Shown one piece after another: positions 38,328 through 52,898 of a stretch of 64,000 nucleotides of DNA. The translations under genes and the position numbers were made by a program. The first letter of the stretch is position 1. Each line of letters starts with the position of its first letter. The notes beneath the pieces are model-generated. The model made no database searches and was not told where the DNA came from. It worked only from the letters and a program-made list of their open reading frames with translations. Origin of the DNA: Actinomyces marmotae. GTDB lineage: Bacteria > Actinomycetota > Actinomycetes > Actinomycetales > Actinomycetaceae. The stretch spans positions 558,001 through 622,000 of the forward strand of contig NZ_CP053642.1 in assembly GCF_013177295.1 (NCBI RefSeq), written 5' to 3'.

Positions 38328-39110
38328 GTGACCAAAGCGACTGTTCCCTCCAAGAAGCGGAGCGCGTTGACGACGACAGTCTTCATGAAGCGCATGATGG
38401 CGGTCTCGGGCATCGTGTTCCTGTTCTTCGTCCTGTTCCACGCCTACGGCAACACCCACTACTTCGAGGGTGAGATCGCCTACGACCACTACGCGTACTT
38501 CCTGCGCGAGCTGCTCGTCCCGATCCTCCCCTTCGGCGGGTTCCTGTGGATCCTGCGCGTCGCCCTCCTGGCGTGCCTCGCGGCCCACGCCGGCAGCGCC
38601 TTCCACCTGTGGAGCCGCAACGTCAAGGCCCGAGGCAAAGACGCCTACGCGGTGAAGAAGCCCAGCGCGGAGTACTTCGCCTCCCGCTACGCCATGCGCA
38701 CCATGCGCTGGGGCGGCGTCATCCTCCTGCTGTTCATCATCTGGCACATCCTGCAGTTCACCACCCTCCACCTGACGCCTGGCGGCCACTACGAGCATGG
38801 CCGCGCCTACATGAACATGTACTACGGCTTCCAGCTGTGGTGGGTCTGGCTGATCTACGCGGTGGCTCTGGCCGCCCTGTGCCTGCACGTGTGGCACGGC
38901 GTGTGGTCCGCCCTGCAGACCCTCGGCGCGATCCGCGGCAACGTCATCCCCTTCGTCCGCCTCGTCGCGTTCATCGTCGCCTTCGGGCTCTTCCTCGCCT
39001 TCATGTGCGTGCCCACCGCGATCCTCCTGGGCCTGACCCCTGAGCCCATGGACGCCGCGAAGTACGCCGTCGAGGCCGCGAACGCGGGCATCAACTGGAT
39101 GGGTAAGTGA
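38328..39110 (+). CDS. sdhC: Succinate dehydrogenase/fumarate reductase cytochrome b subunit (b558 type)
   Basis: Single five-helix membrane anchor carrying two haems, 260 aa. Helices are near 18-36, 62-92, 122-146, 165-190 and 210-235. Candidate haem ligands are the histidines in [32 protein letters not shown] and CLHVWHGVW. This form replaces the SdhC/SdhD pair and exchanges electrons with menaquinone. The stop overlaps a GTG at the head of sdhA. Confidence 0.93.
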   Translation: MTKATVPSKKRSALTTTVFMKRMMAVSGIVFLFFVLFHAYGNTHYFEGEIAYDHYAYFLRELLVPILPFGGFLWILRVALLACLAAHAGSAFHLWSRNVKARGKDAYAVKKPSAEYFASRYAMRTMRWGGVILLLFIIWHILQFTTLHLTPGGHYEHGRAYMNMYYGFQLWWVWLIYAVALAALCLHVWHGVWSALQTLGAIRGNVIPFVRLVAFIVAFGLFLAFMCVPTAILLGLTPEPMDAAKYAVEAANAGINWMGK

Positions 39111-39115
39111 AAGAC

Positions 39116-41145
<2,030 letters not shown>

Positions 41146-41149
<4 letters not shown>

Positions 41150-41916
41150 ACATCAAGCTGAAGATCTGGCGCCAGAAGAACACGAGCGCCAAGGGCCACT
41201 TCGAGGAGTACTCGATGACCGGCGTCGAGGAGCACATGAGTTTCCTCGAGGTCCTCGACCTGCTCAACGAGCAGCTCTTCGCCGAGGGCAAGGACCCCGT
41301 CACCTTCGACTCTGACTGCCGCGAGGGCATCTGCGGCCAGTGCGGCGTCGTCATCAACGGGCAGGCCCACGGGCCCATCCGCTCCACCACCTGCCAGCTG
41401 CACATGCGCCACCTCGCCGAGGACCCCTCCTTCAAGGACGGCTCCACGATCACCATCGAGCCCTGGCGCTCGACGGGCTTCCCGATCCTCAAGGACCTCA
41501 TGGTGGACCGCTCCGCCCTCGACCGCATCGTCCAGGCCGGCGGCTACATCTCGGTCAACACCGGAGGCGCCCCCGAGGCCCACTCCGTGCCCGTCCAGAA
41601 GGAGAAGGCCGACGCCGCCTTCGAGGCTGCGGCCTGCATCGGCTGCGGGGCCTGCGTCGCCGCCTGCCCGAACGCCTCCGCCATGCTGTTCACCGGCGCG
41701 AAGATCTCCCACCTGGGCCTGCTCCCGCAGGGCCAGCCCGAGCGCCTCGCCCGCGTGGTCTCCATGCTGAACCAGCACGACGCCGAGGGCTTCGGTGGCT
41801 GCACGAACATCGGTGAGTGCGCCGCCGTGTGCCCCAAGTCGGTCCCGATCGAGGTCATCTCGCGACTCAACCGCGACCTCGGCCACGCGCTGTGGAAGGG
41901 GCAGAAGGCCCACTAG
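41146..41916 (+). CDS. sdhB: Succinate dehydrogenase/fumarate reductase iron-sulfur subunit
   Basis: Electron-transfer subunit, 256 aa, GTG overlapping the sdhA stop (GTGA). 2Fe-2S ligands in [10 protein letters not shown] and the later Cys of [19 protein letters not shown] and [10 protein letters not shown] supply the 4Fe-4S and 3Fe-4S centres. sdhCAB forms one coupled operon. Confidence 0.95.
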
Positions 41917-41967
41917 GTGGCGCTGAGGCCCTGGCGCCCGGAGGCGCACTAGGGTCCGCGGCGACCA

Positions 41968-42034
41968 GCGGGGCGCGGTTCTCGGAACGCCCGTTCGAGG
42001 AGACTCGGCGGCGCTTCCGGGAACCGCGCCCCGC
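41968..42034. terminator. Hairpin between convergent sdhB and tetR
   Basis: Perfect 14-nt arms GCGGGGCGCGGTTC (41968-41981) and GAACCGCGCCCCGC (42021-42034) with a long 39-nt loop. Confidence 0.6.
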
Positions 42035-42038
42035 CTCG

Positions 42039-42698
42039 CTATGACGACGGCCGGGCGGCGCCCACGCGGGGCTGGAATCCATCGAGGATGAGGCCGATCT
42101 TGCGATCGAGCCAGCCCCGCTCCAGCCAGGACGGATCGGGGTGGTAGGGGGGAAGGCTCCGGAAGCCGTCACCGCTGGGGCCCTCCCGCCCCAGCCAGTC
42201 GGCCCTCAGGGCGGCGACCTGGACATGCGTGGCGACGGTGGTGTCGGCGATGATGTCGACGGCCAGGGCGGCGTCCTCCTGGCTCAGGCCGCCCTCGACG
42301 AAGGCCCGGTGGGCGGCCTCGATCGTGGATGCGAAGCACTCGGCCGCCCAGGGCATGGTGATGAGTAGGCGGTCGAGCCCCGGGCAGCCCTCCAGCAGCG
42401 CCCACAGGGACTCGACCTGATGGTGGGCGTTGCGGCGCCAGTCGACGGGGTCGGGGGAGAAGCGCAGTCGCGTGGCGAGCTCGGTCAGGCACGCCCGCAG
42501 CAGGTCCTCGCGCGAGGTGATGGCGCGGTACAGGCCGGAGACGGCGACCCCCAGGCGCTCGGCCACGGCTGTCAGCGTGAAGTCGGTGATCCCGATCTCC
42601 AGCGCCGCGTCGACGACGTCCTGGCGGGAGAATCCCGGCTTGGGCCCTGTGGGGCGGCCCTGTCTCCTCGTGCTCCTCGGGCTCCTCGTGGTCGTCAT
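42039..42698 (-). CDS. TetR-family transcriptional regulator
   Basis: 219 aa. N-terminal helix-turn-helix at about 25-70: FSRQDVVDAALEIG, then LTAVAERLGVAVSGLYRAI. The ligand domain follows, with TetR-type helices. Diverges from the large ABC transporter gene, and a 15-bp palindrome sits in the shared region, so it most likely represses that transporter and perhaps itself. Ligand unknown. Confidence 0.9.
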   Translation of the reverse strand: MTTTRSPRSTRRQGRPTGPKPGFSRQDVVDAALEIGITDFTLTAVAERLGVAVSGLYRAITSREDLLRACLTELATRLRFSPDPVDWRRNAHHQVESLWALLEGCPGLDRLLITMPWAAECFASTIEAAHRAFVEGGLSQEDAALAVDIIADTTVATHVQVAALRADWLGREGPSGDGFRSLPPYHPDPSWLERGWLDRKIGLILDGFQPRVGAARPSS

Positions 42699-42769
42699 GG
42701 CCCCACGGTAGCCGCCGGCGTCCCCTGGTGGCCGACGAGGCGCCGTAGTAAGATCGTCCTAAGTCAAAT

Positions 42770-42784
42770 CTGAAAGGCTTTCAG
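42770..42784. promoter_or_regulatory. Candidate TetR operator before the ABC transporter
   Basis: CTGAAAG-G-CTTTCAG, a perfect inverted repeat with a one-base centre, 19 bp before the transporter GTG and 70 bp from the tetR start. AT-richer than its surroundings. A typical position for repression of the divergent gene. Confidence 0.65.
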
Positions 42785-42803
42785 AGTTGATGGGAGGCGT
42801 TCA

Positions 42804-45800
42804 GTGAGCACAGGCGAGACGACGTCGGGATCATCGGAATCCCAGTCCGCATCCATCGCCCCTCTGGACCGGGGGCCGGTGCCGCGCGTCGGCGCCCCGC
42901 CCTCGGGGGAGAGCGGATCCGAGCGGACCGGGGGCGGCAACGCCGAGAGATCCCGCGCTGGGCAGGCCGCGCTGCGGCGCCTGGGAGCCCCCGTGCGCGG
43001 CTGGCTGGGGATCGGGCAGGCGCTCACCGTCGCCTCGGGCGTGCTCTCCGTCGCCCCCTATGTCGCCCTCGTGCGCCTGGGCGACATCCTCCTGGACGCC
43101 CACAACGCCGGCGTCGCCCCCGACCCCCAGCAGGCGAACGACGTCGTCATGCTGCTCGTGGGCGCCTACACGGCCAGGCTGCTGCTGTACTCCGTCGCCC
43201 TGCTCATCACCCACATGGCGGACCTGCGTCTGCGCGACCGGCTGCGCCGCGACATCGTCGCCCGCGTCTCCCGCGCCCCACTGGCCTGGTTCACCGCCTC
43301 CTCCTCCGGTCGTGTGCGCAAGGCCGTTCAGGATGACACCGCCGCCGTCCACACCGTCATCGCCCACGCCCCCATCGAGCGCCTCAACGCCATCGTCTCG
43401 CCCCTGGCGCTCCTGGCCTGCGCCTTCTGGATCGACTGGCGCCTGGCCCTTCTGGCCGTGGCCACCATGCCCCTGTGCCTGGCGACCTACTCACTGTCCC
43501 TGAGAGGCATGAGGGACAAGACGGTGGAGATGGACCGCCGGCTCGCGGACGTGTCCTCCACCATGGTCGAGTTCGTCACCGGCATCCCGGTGGTCAAGGC
43601 CTTCGGGCGCGGCGGGCGGGCCCACGGCGCCTACCTGGCCGCCGCCGACGGGTTTTCCCGCTTCTACCACGACTGGGCCATGTCGCTCATGACGGTCAGC
43701 TGCCTGTCCTTCGCGTGGGTCTCCATCCCGGTGGTCCTGCTGGTCGACCTGGGAGGCGGATCCCTGCTCATCCACGCCGGCGTGGTCACCCTGCCGCAGG
43801 TGCTGGCCGCCGCGCTTATCGCCCTCGTGCTCCCCGACGCGCTCATCACCGTGGTCTCCGTGAGCTGGTCCTACCAGCTGGCCGGCGCCGCGGCGCTGCG
43901 GCTGTGCGAGGTGCTCGACACCCCCGTCCTTTCCGCCCCCGCCAGCCCGAAGCGGCCCGTGGGGGCCCGCGTCGAGATCGAGCGCGTGTCCTTCTCCTAC
44001 GGGGACAACCGCGCCCTCGACGACGTCAGCCTCACCCTGGAGCCCGGCACGGTCACCGCCCTGCTGGGGCCGTCGGGCTCCGGCAAGTCGACGCTGGCCA
44101 CCCTCATCGCCCGCTTCGCCGACCCCGACTCCGGAGTCGTGCGCATCGGCGGGGTGGACCTGCGAGACATGGACGAGGAGACCCTCTACTCCACCGTCTC
44201 CTTCGTCCTCCAGGATGCCCAACTGCTGGGGGCCACCGTGCGCGAGAACATCGCGCTGGGCTGCCCGGGCGCCACCGACGAGCAGGTGCGCGCCGCCGCC
44301 CGCGCCGCCCGCATCGATGAGGAGATCATGGCCCTGCCGCGCGGCTACGACACCGTCTTAGGGCAGGAGGCCGCCCTGTCCGGCGGCCAGGAGCAGCGCA
44401 TCGCCATCGCCCGCGCCCTGCTGCTGGACACCCCCGTCCTGCTCATGGACGAGGCCACCGCCATGGCCGACCCGGAGTCCGAGGCGCAGATCCAGGAGGC
44501 GCTGAGCGCGCTGGTTCGGGACCGCACCGTCCTGGTAATCGCCCACCGGCCCGCCGTCGTGCGCGGCGCCGACCGCATCGCCGTCATGGAGCGGGGGCGC
44601 CTCGTCGCGGCCGCCACCCACGCCGAGCTGCTGGATGAGCCCCACTACCGGGCCCTGCTGCGCCAGTCCGGGCGGCTGGCCGACGCCGGCGCCTCCCCGG
44701 CCGGGGTGTCGGCCGCTCCCGGGGTGTCGGCCGCTCCCGGGGTGTCGGCCGCTCCCGGGGTGTCGGCCGCTCCCGGGGCGTCGGCAGCTCCGGATCCCGT
44801 CCTCCCGGGAGCCGGCCTCGCCCCGGACCCGAACCCGGACCCGGGCGCGGGGCGCGGCGCCAGCACGGCCCCGGGCGCGGGGCGCGGCGGCGGGGGGAGC
44901 CCGGCGCCGACTCCGGGAGACGCTGGGCCCGCCTGGGAGAGGCGCTCCCTGCTGGCCCACTACCGCCGCCTCATGACCGCGGGCACCTGGAGGCGGACGC
45001 TGAGAGGGGTCGCGCTCGGCGCGGTCAGCGGCCTCATCTCCGGAGTGGCCCTGCTGTCCCTCTTGCCCGCCTCGGTGGCCTTGGCCGACGGCGGGACCCG
45101 CTGGGGCCTGAGCCTCGGCGGCTGGCTGGTGGCGCTCGCGGCCTGCGCCATCGTGTCGGCGGTCATCGATTTCATCGGGAGGCGTGCGAACATGATGGGG
45201 GCGCTCGGCTTCATGCGCGACGTCCATCACGCCATCGGTGACAAGATTGCCCGCCTGCCCCTGCGCTGGTTCGACTCCGATTCCGCCGGCACCATGTCTC
45301 GGGCCTCCAGCCAGGAGATGCTGTCCCTGGGAGAGTCCGCCGCCCACTTCCTGTACCGGATCGCCTCCGCCGTCGCCGGCTGCGCCGTCATCTGGATCGG
45401 CTCATGGGCCTGGGACTGGCGCCTGGGGCTGTTCCTGACCGTCGGCGCCCCCGTCGTGGCGCTGCTCATCCTCCTGGCCCGCCGTCTTCTCGATCGCGGC
45501 AAGGCCATCTCGGAGCCCGCTGAGCGGGAGCTCGCCACCCGCATCGTCGAGCTCGCTCGCTGCCAGGGGGCCCTGCGCTCGTGCCGCGCGGTGGGCCGTT
45601 ATGGGCGGTTGACGGCGGCCTTCGCCGACGGCCTTCGCGCCTCCCGCCGCGCTCTGTGGTGGGAGACCGGTGGGAACCTCCTCACGGGCGCCGTCACCCA
45701 GGTCGTGGTGGTCGGCATGATCATGCTCACCGCCTCCCTCGCCGTCGCCGGCGCCATGGAGCCCCTGCCCGCGATCGCCACCATCGGCATGTGCCTGCGC

Positions 45801-46736
45801 TTCACCACCATGCTCGACGACGTCTCCGGCGCCGCCTTCGGCCTGGAGGAGCGGCGTCAGATGATGAGCCATCTCGACGCCGTCATGGACGCCCCCGTCA
45901 TGGACGAGCCGAGCGGGCGCGCCGCGCTGACCGAGCCCGGGTCCGTGCGCCTCGACGGCGTCACCTTCGGATACCGGGAGGGGGCGCGGGTCCTCGACGG
46001 CGTCTCGATGGAGGTCCCCGCGCGGACGATGTGCGCGATCGTCGGCCCTTCCGGCTCGGGCAAGACCACGATCGCCCGCCTCATCGCCCGCTTCTGGGAT
46101 GCGGACTCGGGGGCCGTGCGCGTGGGCGGCGCTGATGTTCGCGACATGCCGACCCCCCAGCTCATGGAGCAGTTGAGCATGGTCTTCCAGGACGTCTACC
46201 TCTTCGACGGAACCCTGGAGGCCAACATCCGCGTCGGCGATCCGGGGGCGGGCCCGGAGCAGTTGCGATGGGCGGCCGGGCTCGCGGGCGTCACCGAGAT
46301 CGCGGACCGCCTGCCCGACGGCTGGGGGGCCCGCGTCGGCGAGGGCGGGCGCGCCCTGTCCGGCGGGGAGCGCCAGCGCGTCTCGATCGCCCGGGCCCTG
46401 CTCAAGCGCGCGCCGATCGTCCTGCTGGATGAGGCCACCAGCGCCCTGGATGCGGAGAACGAGGCCCATATTGTGGCGGCCATGGAGGAGTTGCGCCGCA
46501 CCTCCACGCTCATTGTCATCGCCCACAAGCTCGAGACGATCGCCGCCGCCGACCAGGTGGTGGTGCTCGGCGACGACGGGCGGGTGGCCCAGCGCGGCCG
46601 CCATGCCGACCTGATCGAGGCCGAGGGTCCCTATCGGGACTTCTGGACTCGGCGGGTCCGCGCCCGCGGCTGGTCACTGGTGCAAGCGCCATCCTCGCCC
46701 CGGCCGCGGTACGGGCCTCCGCCTGGCAGGGGCTAG
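42804..46736 (+). CDS. Fused two-module ABC transporter (YbtPQ/IrtAB-like)
   Basis: 1310 aa: two complete half-transporters in one chain. Module 1 is an ABC-exporter-type membrane domain (about 75-350), then Walker [12 protein letters not shown] near 420, signature [10 protein letters not shown] near 525 and [12 protein letters not shown] near 549. Module 2 has a membrane domain (about 730-1000), Walker [12 protein letters not shown] near 1079, [10 protein letters not shown] near 1185 and DEATSALD near 1209. Both sites keep the catalytic Glu. The [10 protein letters not shown] variant recalls YbtP/IrtA-type siderophore importers, but drug export cannot be excluded. The linker (about 634-715) is Pro/Ala/Gly-rich and begins with five tandem GVSAAP-type repeats. 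GTG start after GGGAGG. Confidence 0.85.
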   Translation: MSTGETTSGSSESQSASIAPLDRGPVPRVGAPPSGESGSERTGGGNAERSRAGQAALRRLGAPVRGWLGIGQALTVASGVLSVAPYVALVRLGDILLDAHNAGVAPDPQQANDVVMLLVGAYTARLLLYSVALLITHMADLRLRDRLRRDIVARVSRAPLAWFTASSSGRVRKAVQDDTAAVHTVIAHAPIERLNAIVSPLALLACAFWIDWRLALLAVATMPLCLATYSLSLRGMRDKTVEMDRRLADVSSTMVEFVTGIPVVKAFGRGGRAHGAYLAAADGFSRFYHDWAMSLMTVSCLSFAWVSIPVVLLVDLGGGSLLIHAGVVTLPQVLAAALIALVLPDALITVVSVSWSYQLAGAAALRLCEVLDTPVLSAPASPKRPVGARVEIERVSFSYGDNRALDDVSLTLEPGTVTALLGPSGSGKSTLATLIARFADPDSGVVRIGGVDLRDMDEETLYSTVSFVLQDAQLLGATVRENIALGCPGATDEQVRAAARAARIDEEIMALPRGYDTVLGQEAALSGGQEQRIAIARALLLDTPVLLMDEATAMADPESEAQIQEALSALVRDRTVLVIAHRPAVVRGADRIAVMERGRLVAAATHAELLDEPHYRALLRQSGRLADAGASPAGVSAAPGVSAAPGVSAAPGVSAAPGASAAPDPVLPGAGLAPDPNPDPGAGRGASTAPGAGRGGGGSPAPTPGDAGPAWERRSLLAHYRRLMTAGTWRRTLRGVALGAVSGLISGVALLSLLPASVALADGGTRWGLSLGGWLVALAACAIVSAVIDFIGRRANMMGALGFMRDVHHAIGDKIARLPLRWFDSDSAGTMSRASSQEMLSLGESAAHFLYRIASAVAGCAVIWIGSWAWDWRLGLFLTVGAPVVALLILLARRLLDRGKAISEPAERELATRIVELARCQGALRSCRAVGRYGRLTAAFADGLRASRRALWWETGGNLLTGAVTQVVVVGMIMLTASLAVAGAMEPLPAIATIGMCLRFTTMLDDVSGAAFGLEERRQMMSHLDAVMDAPVMDEPSGRAALTEPGSVRLDGVTFGYREGARVLDGVSMEVPARTMCAIVGPSGSGKTTIARLIARFWDADSGAVRVGGADVRDMPTPQLMEQLSMVFQDVYLFDGTLEANIRVGDPGAGPEQLRWAAGLAGVTEIADRLPDGWGARVGEGGRALSGGERQRVSIARALLKRAPIVLLDEATSALDAENEAHIVAAMEELRRTSTLIVIAHKLETIAAADQVVVLGDDGRVAQRGRHADLIEAEGPYRDFWTRRVRARGWSLVQAPSSPRPRYGPPPGRG
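44703..44792 (+). repeat. 18-bp tandem repeat in the ABC transporter linker
   Basis: Four identical 18-bp units start at 44703, 44721, 44739 and 44757 (each GGGGTGTCGGCCGCTCCC). A fifth unit (44775-44792) has three substitutions. Encodes Gly-Val-Ser-Ala-Ala-Pro repeated in frame, so copy-number change would alter linker length without frameshift. Confidence 0.95.
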
Positions 46737-46739
46737 GCT
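46734..46739 (+). promoter_or_regulatory. Leaderless -10 element of tsaD
   Basis: TAGGCT ends seven bases before the tsaD GTG (46747). It overlaps the end of the transporter gene, so tsaD can be expressed independently of the TetR-controlled transporter. Confidence 0.55.
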
Positions 46740-46746
46740 GAGCGCC

Positions 46747-47793
46747 GTGAGCGCCCCCTTGATCCTCGGCATCGAGTCCACCTGTGATGAGACCGGCGTG
46801 GCCCTCGTTCGCGGCCGCGAGTTGCTCGGCGACGTCACCGCCACCTCCATGGATGAGTACGCCCGCTTCGGCGGGATCATCCCCGAGATCGCCTCCCGCG
46901 CCCATCTGGAGGCCTTCGTCCCCACTCTCGACGCCGCCCTGGAGCGCGCCGGAGTGGGCCTTGAGGAGATCGACGCCATCGCCGTGTGCGCGGGCCCCGG
47001 CCTCATTGGCTCGCTCACCGTGGGCATCTCCGCGGCCAAGGCCCTGGCGGCGTCTCTGGGCAGGCCCATCTACGGCGTCAACCACGTCATCGGCCACCTC
47101 GCCGTCGACGAGCTTGTCGACGGGCCCCTGCCCGACCGCTTCATCGGGCTCATCGTCTCCGGCGGGCACTCGAGCATCCTGAGCATCCGCGACATCGCCA
47201 CCGACGTCGTCGAGCTCGGCGGCACCCTCGACGACGCCGCGGGGGAGGCCTTCGACAAAGTCGGCCGCCTCCTCGGGCTGCCCTATCCCGGCGGGCCGCA
47301 TGTGGACCGCTGCTCCCAGGCCGGGGACCGCGAGGCGATCCGCTTCCCCAGGGGGCTGGCTGCCGCGAAGGACCGCGAGCGCCACCGCTACGACTTCTCC
47401 TTCTCCGGCCTCAAGACGGCCGTGGCCCGCTACGTGGAGTCCTTGGGGGACGGCGGGCGAGAGGTGCCGGTGGATGACATCTGCGCCGCCTTCTCCGAGG
47501 CTGTCAACGACTCGCTGACCGCCAAGGCCGTGGCCGCCTGCCTCGACACGGGCTGCGACACCCTCGTCATCGGCGGAGGGTTCTCCGCGAACTCGCGGCT
47601 GCGCGAACTCGCCGCGGAGCGGTGCCAGGCGGCGGGCATCACCCTGCGCATCCCGCCGCTGCGCTACTGCACGGACAACGGCGCCCAGATCGCGGCGCTC
47701 GGGGCGGCCGCGGCGCGCGCCGGCGTCGAGCCGAGCCCGCTCGACTTCGCCCCGGACTCCGCCATGCCCCTGGACACCGTCATCGCTCGCTGA
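46747..47793 (+). CDS. tsaD: tRNA N6-adenosine threonylcarbamoyltransferase TsaD
   Basis: Catalytic subunit of t6A synthesis, 348 aa, GTG start. [15 protein letters not shown] at the N-terminus, metal-binding histidines in NHVIGHLA, and [17 protein letters not shown] and [10 protein letters not shown] are all present. Its partners tsaB and tsaE are 9-12 kb upstream, separated by sdhCAB and the tetR/ABC unit. Confidence 0.96.
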   Translation: MSAPLILGIESTCDETGVALVRGRELLGDVTATSMDEYARFGGIIPEIASRAHLEAFVPTLDAALERAGVGLEEIDAIAVCAGPGLIGSLTVGISAAKALAASLGRPIYGVNHVIGHLAVDELVDGPLPDRFIGLIVSGGHSSILSIRDIATDVVELGGTLDDAAGEAFDKVGRLLGLPYPGGPHVDRCSQAGDREAIRFPRGLAAAKDRERHRYDFSFSGLKTAVARYVESLGDGGREVPVDDICAAFSEAVNDSLTAKAVAACLDTGCDTLVIGGGFSANSRLRELAAERCQAAGITLRIPPLRYCTDNGAQIAALGAAAARAGVEPSPLDFAPDSAMPLDTVIAR

Positions 47794-47820
47794 CAGGCTC
47801 CACCGTGCGCGCGGCGCGGG

Positions 47821-48354
47821 TCAGGACAGCGGGTCGTAGGACGTGACCTGATCGTGGATGGCGTCGATGGCCTGGGCGGTCCGCCTGCGGGACAGCCCTT
47901 GGCGGGTGACGGGCAGGCGCACCTCCGCCGTCTCGGTGGCCAGAGTGAGCCTGTGGATGTGCACGGTGAACCCGCGGCGGCGGATCCGCGCCCGCTCGAT
48001 CCACAGGCGGCCGTGCACCTCGTCCCAGGAGTAGTGACGGGTGCGCAGCGCCGTACGCGCGTGCAGCCCGGTCGCGTCGACGGTCAGGCGTGCGCGCAGG
48101 GGGACGACGGCCAGCAGGAGGAACCCCAAGCCCATCGCCGTGAGCACGGCGATGAGGGCAGGGCTCGGCCGGTCCTGGGGGCCCACACCCTCGGCCGCGA
48201 CACCGGCACCGGCCAGCAGGACGGCGACGGCGAGGAGGGCCAGAGCGACGACGGACAGGATCGCTGCGCTCACCCAGGCGGTGGCTCCGGGGCGAATGAC
48301 GAGGGGTGGTCGGGCGGAGGGGGCGTGCGGGGAGCGGGATACGGGGGAAGGCAT
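47821..48354 (-). CDS. Small membrane protein with PH-like domain
   Basis: 177 aa from the ATG at 48354. Two membrane helices (about 28-52 and 66-86) precede a soluble part with LRARLTVDATGLHARTALRTRHYSWDEVHGRLWIERAR, typical of bacterial PH-like (bPH/DUF) domains. A strong leaderless promoter lies directly upstream, which argues against the longer upstream frame. Function unknown. Confidence 0.75.
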   Translation of the reverse strand: MPSPVSRSPHAPSARPPLVIRPGATAWVSAAILSVVALALLAVAVLLAGAGVAAEGVGPQDRPSPALIAVLTAMGLGFLLLAVVPLRARLTVDATGLHARTALRTRHYSWDEVHGRLWIERARIRRRGFTVHIHRLTLATETAEVRLPVTRQGLSRRRTAQAIDAIHDQVTSYDPLS

Positions 48355-48362
48355 GGACGTAA

Positions 48363-48392
48363 AGTATAAAAAGTATAAGGTTTCCTGTGCAA
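48363..48392 (-). promoter_or_regulatory. Strong promoter for the PH-like membrane protein
   Basis: On the minus strand, TTGCAC (48392-48387), 18-bp spacer, TATACT (48368-48363), then eight bases to the ATG. A second TATACT-like box lies inside the spacer. Markedly AT-rich against the rest of the window. Transcription would begin at or beside the start codon. Confidence 0.7.
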
Positions 48393-48532
48393 GCAAACCG
48401 TTCCCGCCGGTTCCCGCTCCCGTCCTCCGTGCCCGCTCGACCGCAGCCGTCGCTCGCCCCGCGACGGTGCGCGCGCCGGTGCCCGTGTGACAGCCGGCGG
48501 ACCGGCGCACCAACACGCAGACAGGACCCACG

Positions 48533-49132
48533 ATGACCCAGTCCCCTTCTCCCTCGTCCGCCGGCGCCCCGGCGCGCGTCCTCGAACGAGGTTCGCAGGC
48601 GCGCAGCAACGATATCCGCATGATCGCCATCTCTCTCGCGATGCTATGCGCGGGGATCGTCCTCATGGTGTGGCAGCCGGACTTCATCTACAGCACCAGG
48701 CGAGGGCCCGTGCTCGGCCCGGGCCTGCTCGTGGCCGGCGTCGTCGGCGCGCTCGCCGCCCTCGTCTCCTTCGTGCGCCACGAGAAGGGGCAGCGCCCGC
48801 GCGTCGTCATCGACGACCGCGGCGTCCACGACGCCACGGGTCCCAAGGCTGTCGGACTCATTCCCTGGGAGGAGATCGCCGGGCTGCGCGTGGTGTCGGC
48901 CAACTCAGGCCGCAACGAGTACGTGCACGTCTTCCTCCACCACCCCGAGCAGGCGCTGGCGCAGATGATCGCGGACCCGCGACGGCGGCAGGCGATGCTG
49001 GCGCGAGCCTCCCGCGGCCAGGCGCCCATCGCCATCAACTCCGGCGTCCTCGGCCTGCCCGGTGTCAGCCTGGTGACGGTCATCCGTGAGGAGGGGGAGC
49101 GGCGGGTCGGCTGGGAGTCGACGACGTCGTGA
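48533..49132 (+). CDS. Small membrane protein, STM3941-like
   Basis: 199 aa. Two membrane helices (about 30-47 and 63-82) are followed by a soluble domain with VVIDDRGVHDATGPKAVGLIPWEEIAGLRV and a C-terminal segment APIAINSGVLGLPG. This layout resembles the STM3941 family of uncharacterised membrane proteins and is similar in plan to the divergent gene at 47821-48354. Function unknown. Confidence 0.65.
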   Translation: MTQSPSPSSAGAPARVLERGSQARSNDIRMIAISLAMLCAGIVLMVWQPDFIYSTRRGPVLGPGLLVAGVVGALAALVSFVRHEKGQRPRVVIDDRGVHDATGPKAVGLIPWEEIAGLRVVSANSGRNEYVHVFLHHPEQALAQMIADPRRRQAMLARASRGQAPIAINSGVLGLPGVSLVTVIREEGERRVGWESTTS

Positions 49133-49165
49133 ACCGCCTGTTCCCCGGCCCGTCCTCCTAGGGAC

Positions 49166-50509
49166 TCAGCGCTCAGCGCTTACGGGCTCGACGACGAGCA
49201 CGGCGCCCCGGTCGTGCTCGTCGCGCACGCCCACCCGGGTCGCCACCCACGTCTCCGCACCGTCGCCCTTGAGGCGCAGGGAGGCGCGCAGGGCGTCGGG
49301 GGAGACGGGCAGGCCTCGCTTGTGGATCTCCAGGCGCCCGATGCCGCGCTCGCGCACCCGCGCCCGCAGGGCCTTGAGATTGAGCGGCAGCACCTCGCGC
49401 ACGCGCCAGCAGCGCAGGAAGGGGGCGAGTGACGCCTGAGGCGGCGTGTCGCCGGTGAGGTAGGCGATGCGCGTGCCCACGGGGCGCGAGGCCGTGCGGC
49501 GCGCCAGCTCGGCGACCAGCCCGGCGCGGATCGCGGCGCCGTCGGGCTCTAGGAGGAATTCACCGATCTCGGCGGTGCCGGTCACCGGCTCGAGCTGCTC
49601 CGGGGCGGCGGAGGGATCTGTGCAGGCCGGGTCGGCCAGGCGCCGGGCCCGCGGCTCGCCGTCGGCGCCCGTGGTCAGGACCAGGGCCGAGCGGCCCGGC
49701 CCCTCCGGGGCCAGTGGCCCGCACCAGATGCCGGCCTCGACAACCTCCCCGTCCACGCTCACCCACTGGACATGGGCATCCGAGGGCAGGAGCGCGTGGT
49801 CGATGCCGGGCGCCACCTTGACCCCCACGGCGTCGACGCGCTCACGCAGCGCGAGGACCTCGCTCAGCCGCGGCGACCACTGCTCGGGGTCCGTCAGCCG
49901 TCGCCCGCCCGCCCGCCGGGCCGGGTCGGCGAAGACGGCGTCGACACCCTCGGCCTCCAGGTCGACCGACAGGGCGTCGGCGCGCAGGACCCGAGCGCCC
50001 TCGAAGGGCATGAGGTTGACGGTCGCCAGGGCTGCCGTCGCCTCGTCGCGCTCGACGGCGAGCACGTCAAGCCCCAGTCCCGCCAGGGCCATGGCGTCCC
50101 CGCCGATGCCGCAGCCGAGGTCGGCGACCCGGTGCGCGCCCGCGGCTGCGTAACGGGCGGCGTGGTGGGCGGAGACCGCCAGGCGGGTCGCCTGCTCCAG
50201 CCCGTCGGGCGTGAAGAGCATCTGCTGGGCGAAGTCGCCGAACTTCGCGGCCGCGCGCGAGCGCAGGCGCTGCTGGGTGAGGGCGGCGGCGACGAGGGCC
50301 GGGGCGTGGCCGGCGGCGCGCAGGGACTCGGCGAGGCGGAGCGCCTCGGCCTCGTCGTATGGGGGCAGCGATCCGAGCAGCGCCCAGCCCTCCGGGGTGA
50401 GCAGGGGCATGAGGGACAGCGCCGCGGGGTCGGAGGGGGCGGCGGGCTCGGGCTGGGCGGGCTCAGACGTGGCGACGTCGCGCTGGGAGTCAGTCATCCC
50501 CCCGATCAT
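49166..50509 (-). CDS. Class I SAM-dependent methyltransferase with THUMP-like domain
   Basis: 447 aa from the ATG at 50509; an ATG at 50497 is also possible. The Rossmann methyltransferase core (about 125-290) has VADLGCGIGGDAMALAGLG (SAM motif I) and DAVFADPARRAGGRR (motif IV). The C-terminal part has EVLPLNLKALRARVRERGIG and IHKRGL, matching THUMP-like domains. Probably an RNA or nucleotide-linked methyltransferase. Target unknown. Confidence 0.8.
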   Translation of the reverse strand: MIGGMTDSQRDVATSEPAQPEPAAPSDPAALSLMPLLTPEGWALLGSLPPYDEAEALRLAESLRAAGHAPALVAAALTQQRLRSRAAAKFGDFAQQMLFTPDGLEQATRLAVSAHHAARYAAAGAHRVADLGCGIGGDAMALAGLGLDVLAVERDEATAALATVNLMPFEGARVLRADALSVDLEAEGVDAVFADPARRAGGRRLTDPEQWSPRLSEVLALRERVDAVGVKVAPGIDHALLPSDAHVQWVSVDGEVVEAGIWCGPLAPEGPGRSALVLTTGADGEPRARRLADPACTDPSAAPEQLEPVTGTAEIGEFLLEPDGAAIRAGLVAELARRTASRPVGTRIAYLTGDTPPQASLAPFLRCWRVREVLPLNLKALRARVRERGIGRLEIHKRGLPVSPDALRASLRLKGDGAETWVATRVGVRDEHDRGAVLVVEPVSAER

Positions 50510-50644
50510 GGCATGCCCCTAGTGCTACCCATCGCCAACCCGGGCGTCCGGCAGCCGGCATGCGTCGCGCCTCCCCGCCGTCTCGGCCAGCACTGTCAGG
50601 CCCGCCAGCCCCGGCCACGCCGTCGGCGAAAGCCCCGCAAGCGC

Positions 50645-52829
<2,185 letters not shown>

Positions 52830-52873
52830 GGGCGGCAGCGCGCCTTGCGCCTCACCCGGCGCGCAGGCCGCCC
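52830..52873. terminator. Terminator between guaB and the exonuclease gene
   Basis: GGGCGGC-A-GCGCGCC (52830-52844) pairs with GGCGCGC-A-GGCCGCCC (52858-52873) with minor bulging. Between convergent genes. Confidence 0.6.
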
Positions 52874-52898
52874 CGCCTCGCGCCCGAGGGCGCGGCCC

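Noticed and set aside
42728..42770. Separate promoter call between tetR and the ABC transporter
   Set aside because: The region is AT-richer and must hold promoters, but no hexamer pair with good spacing stood out, so only the operator palindrome is reported.
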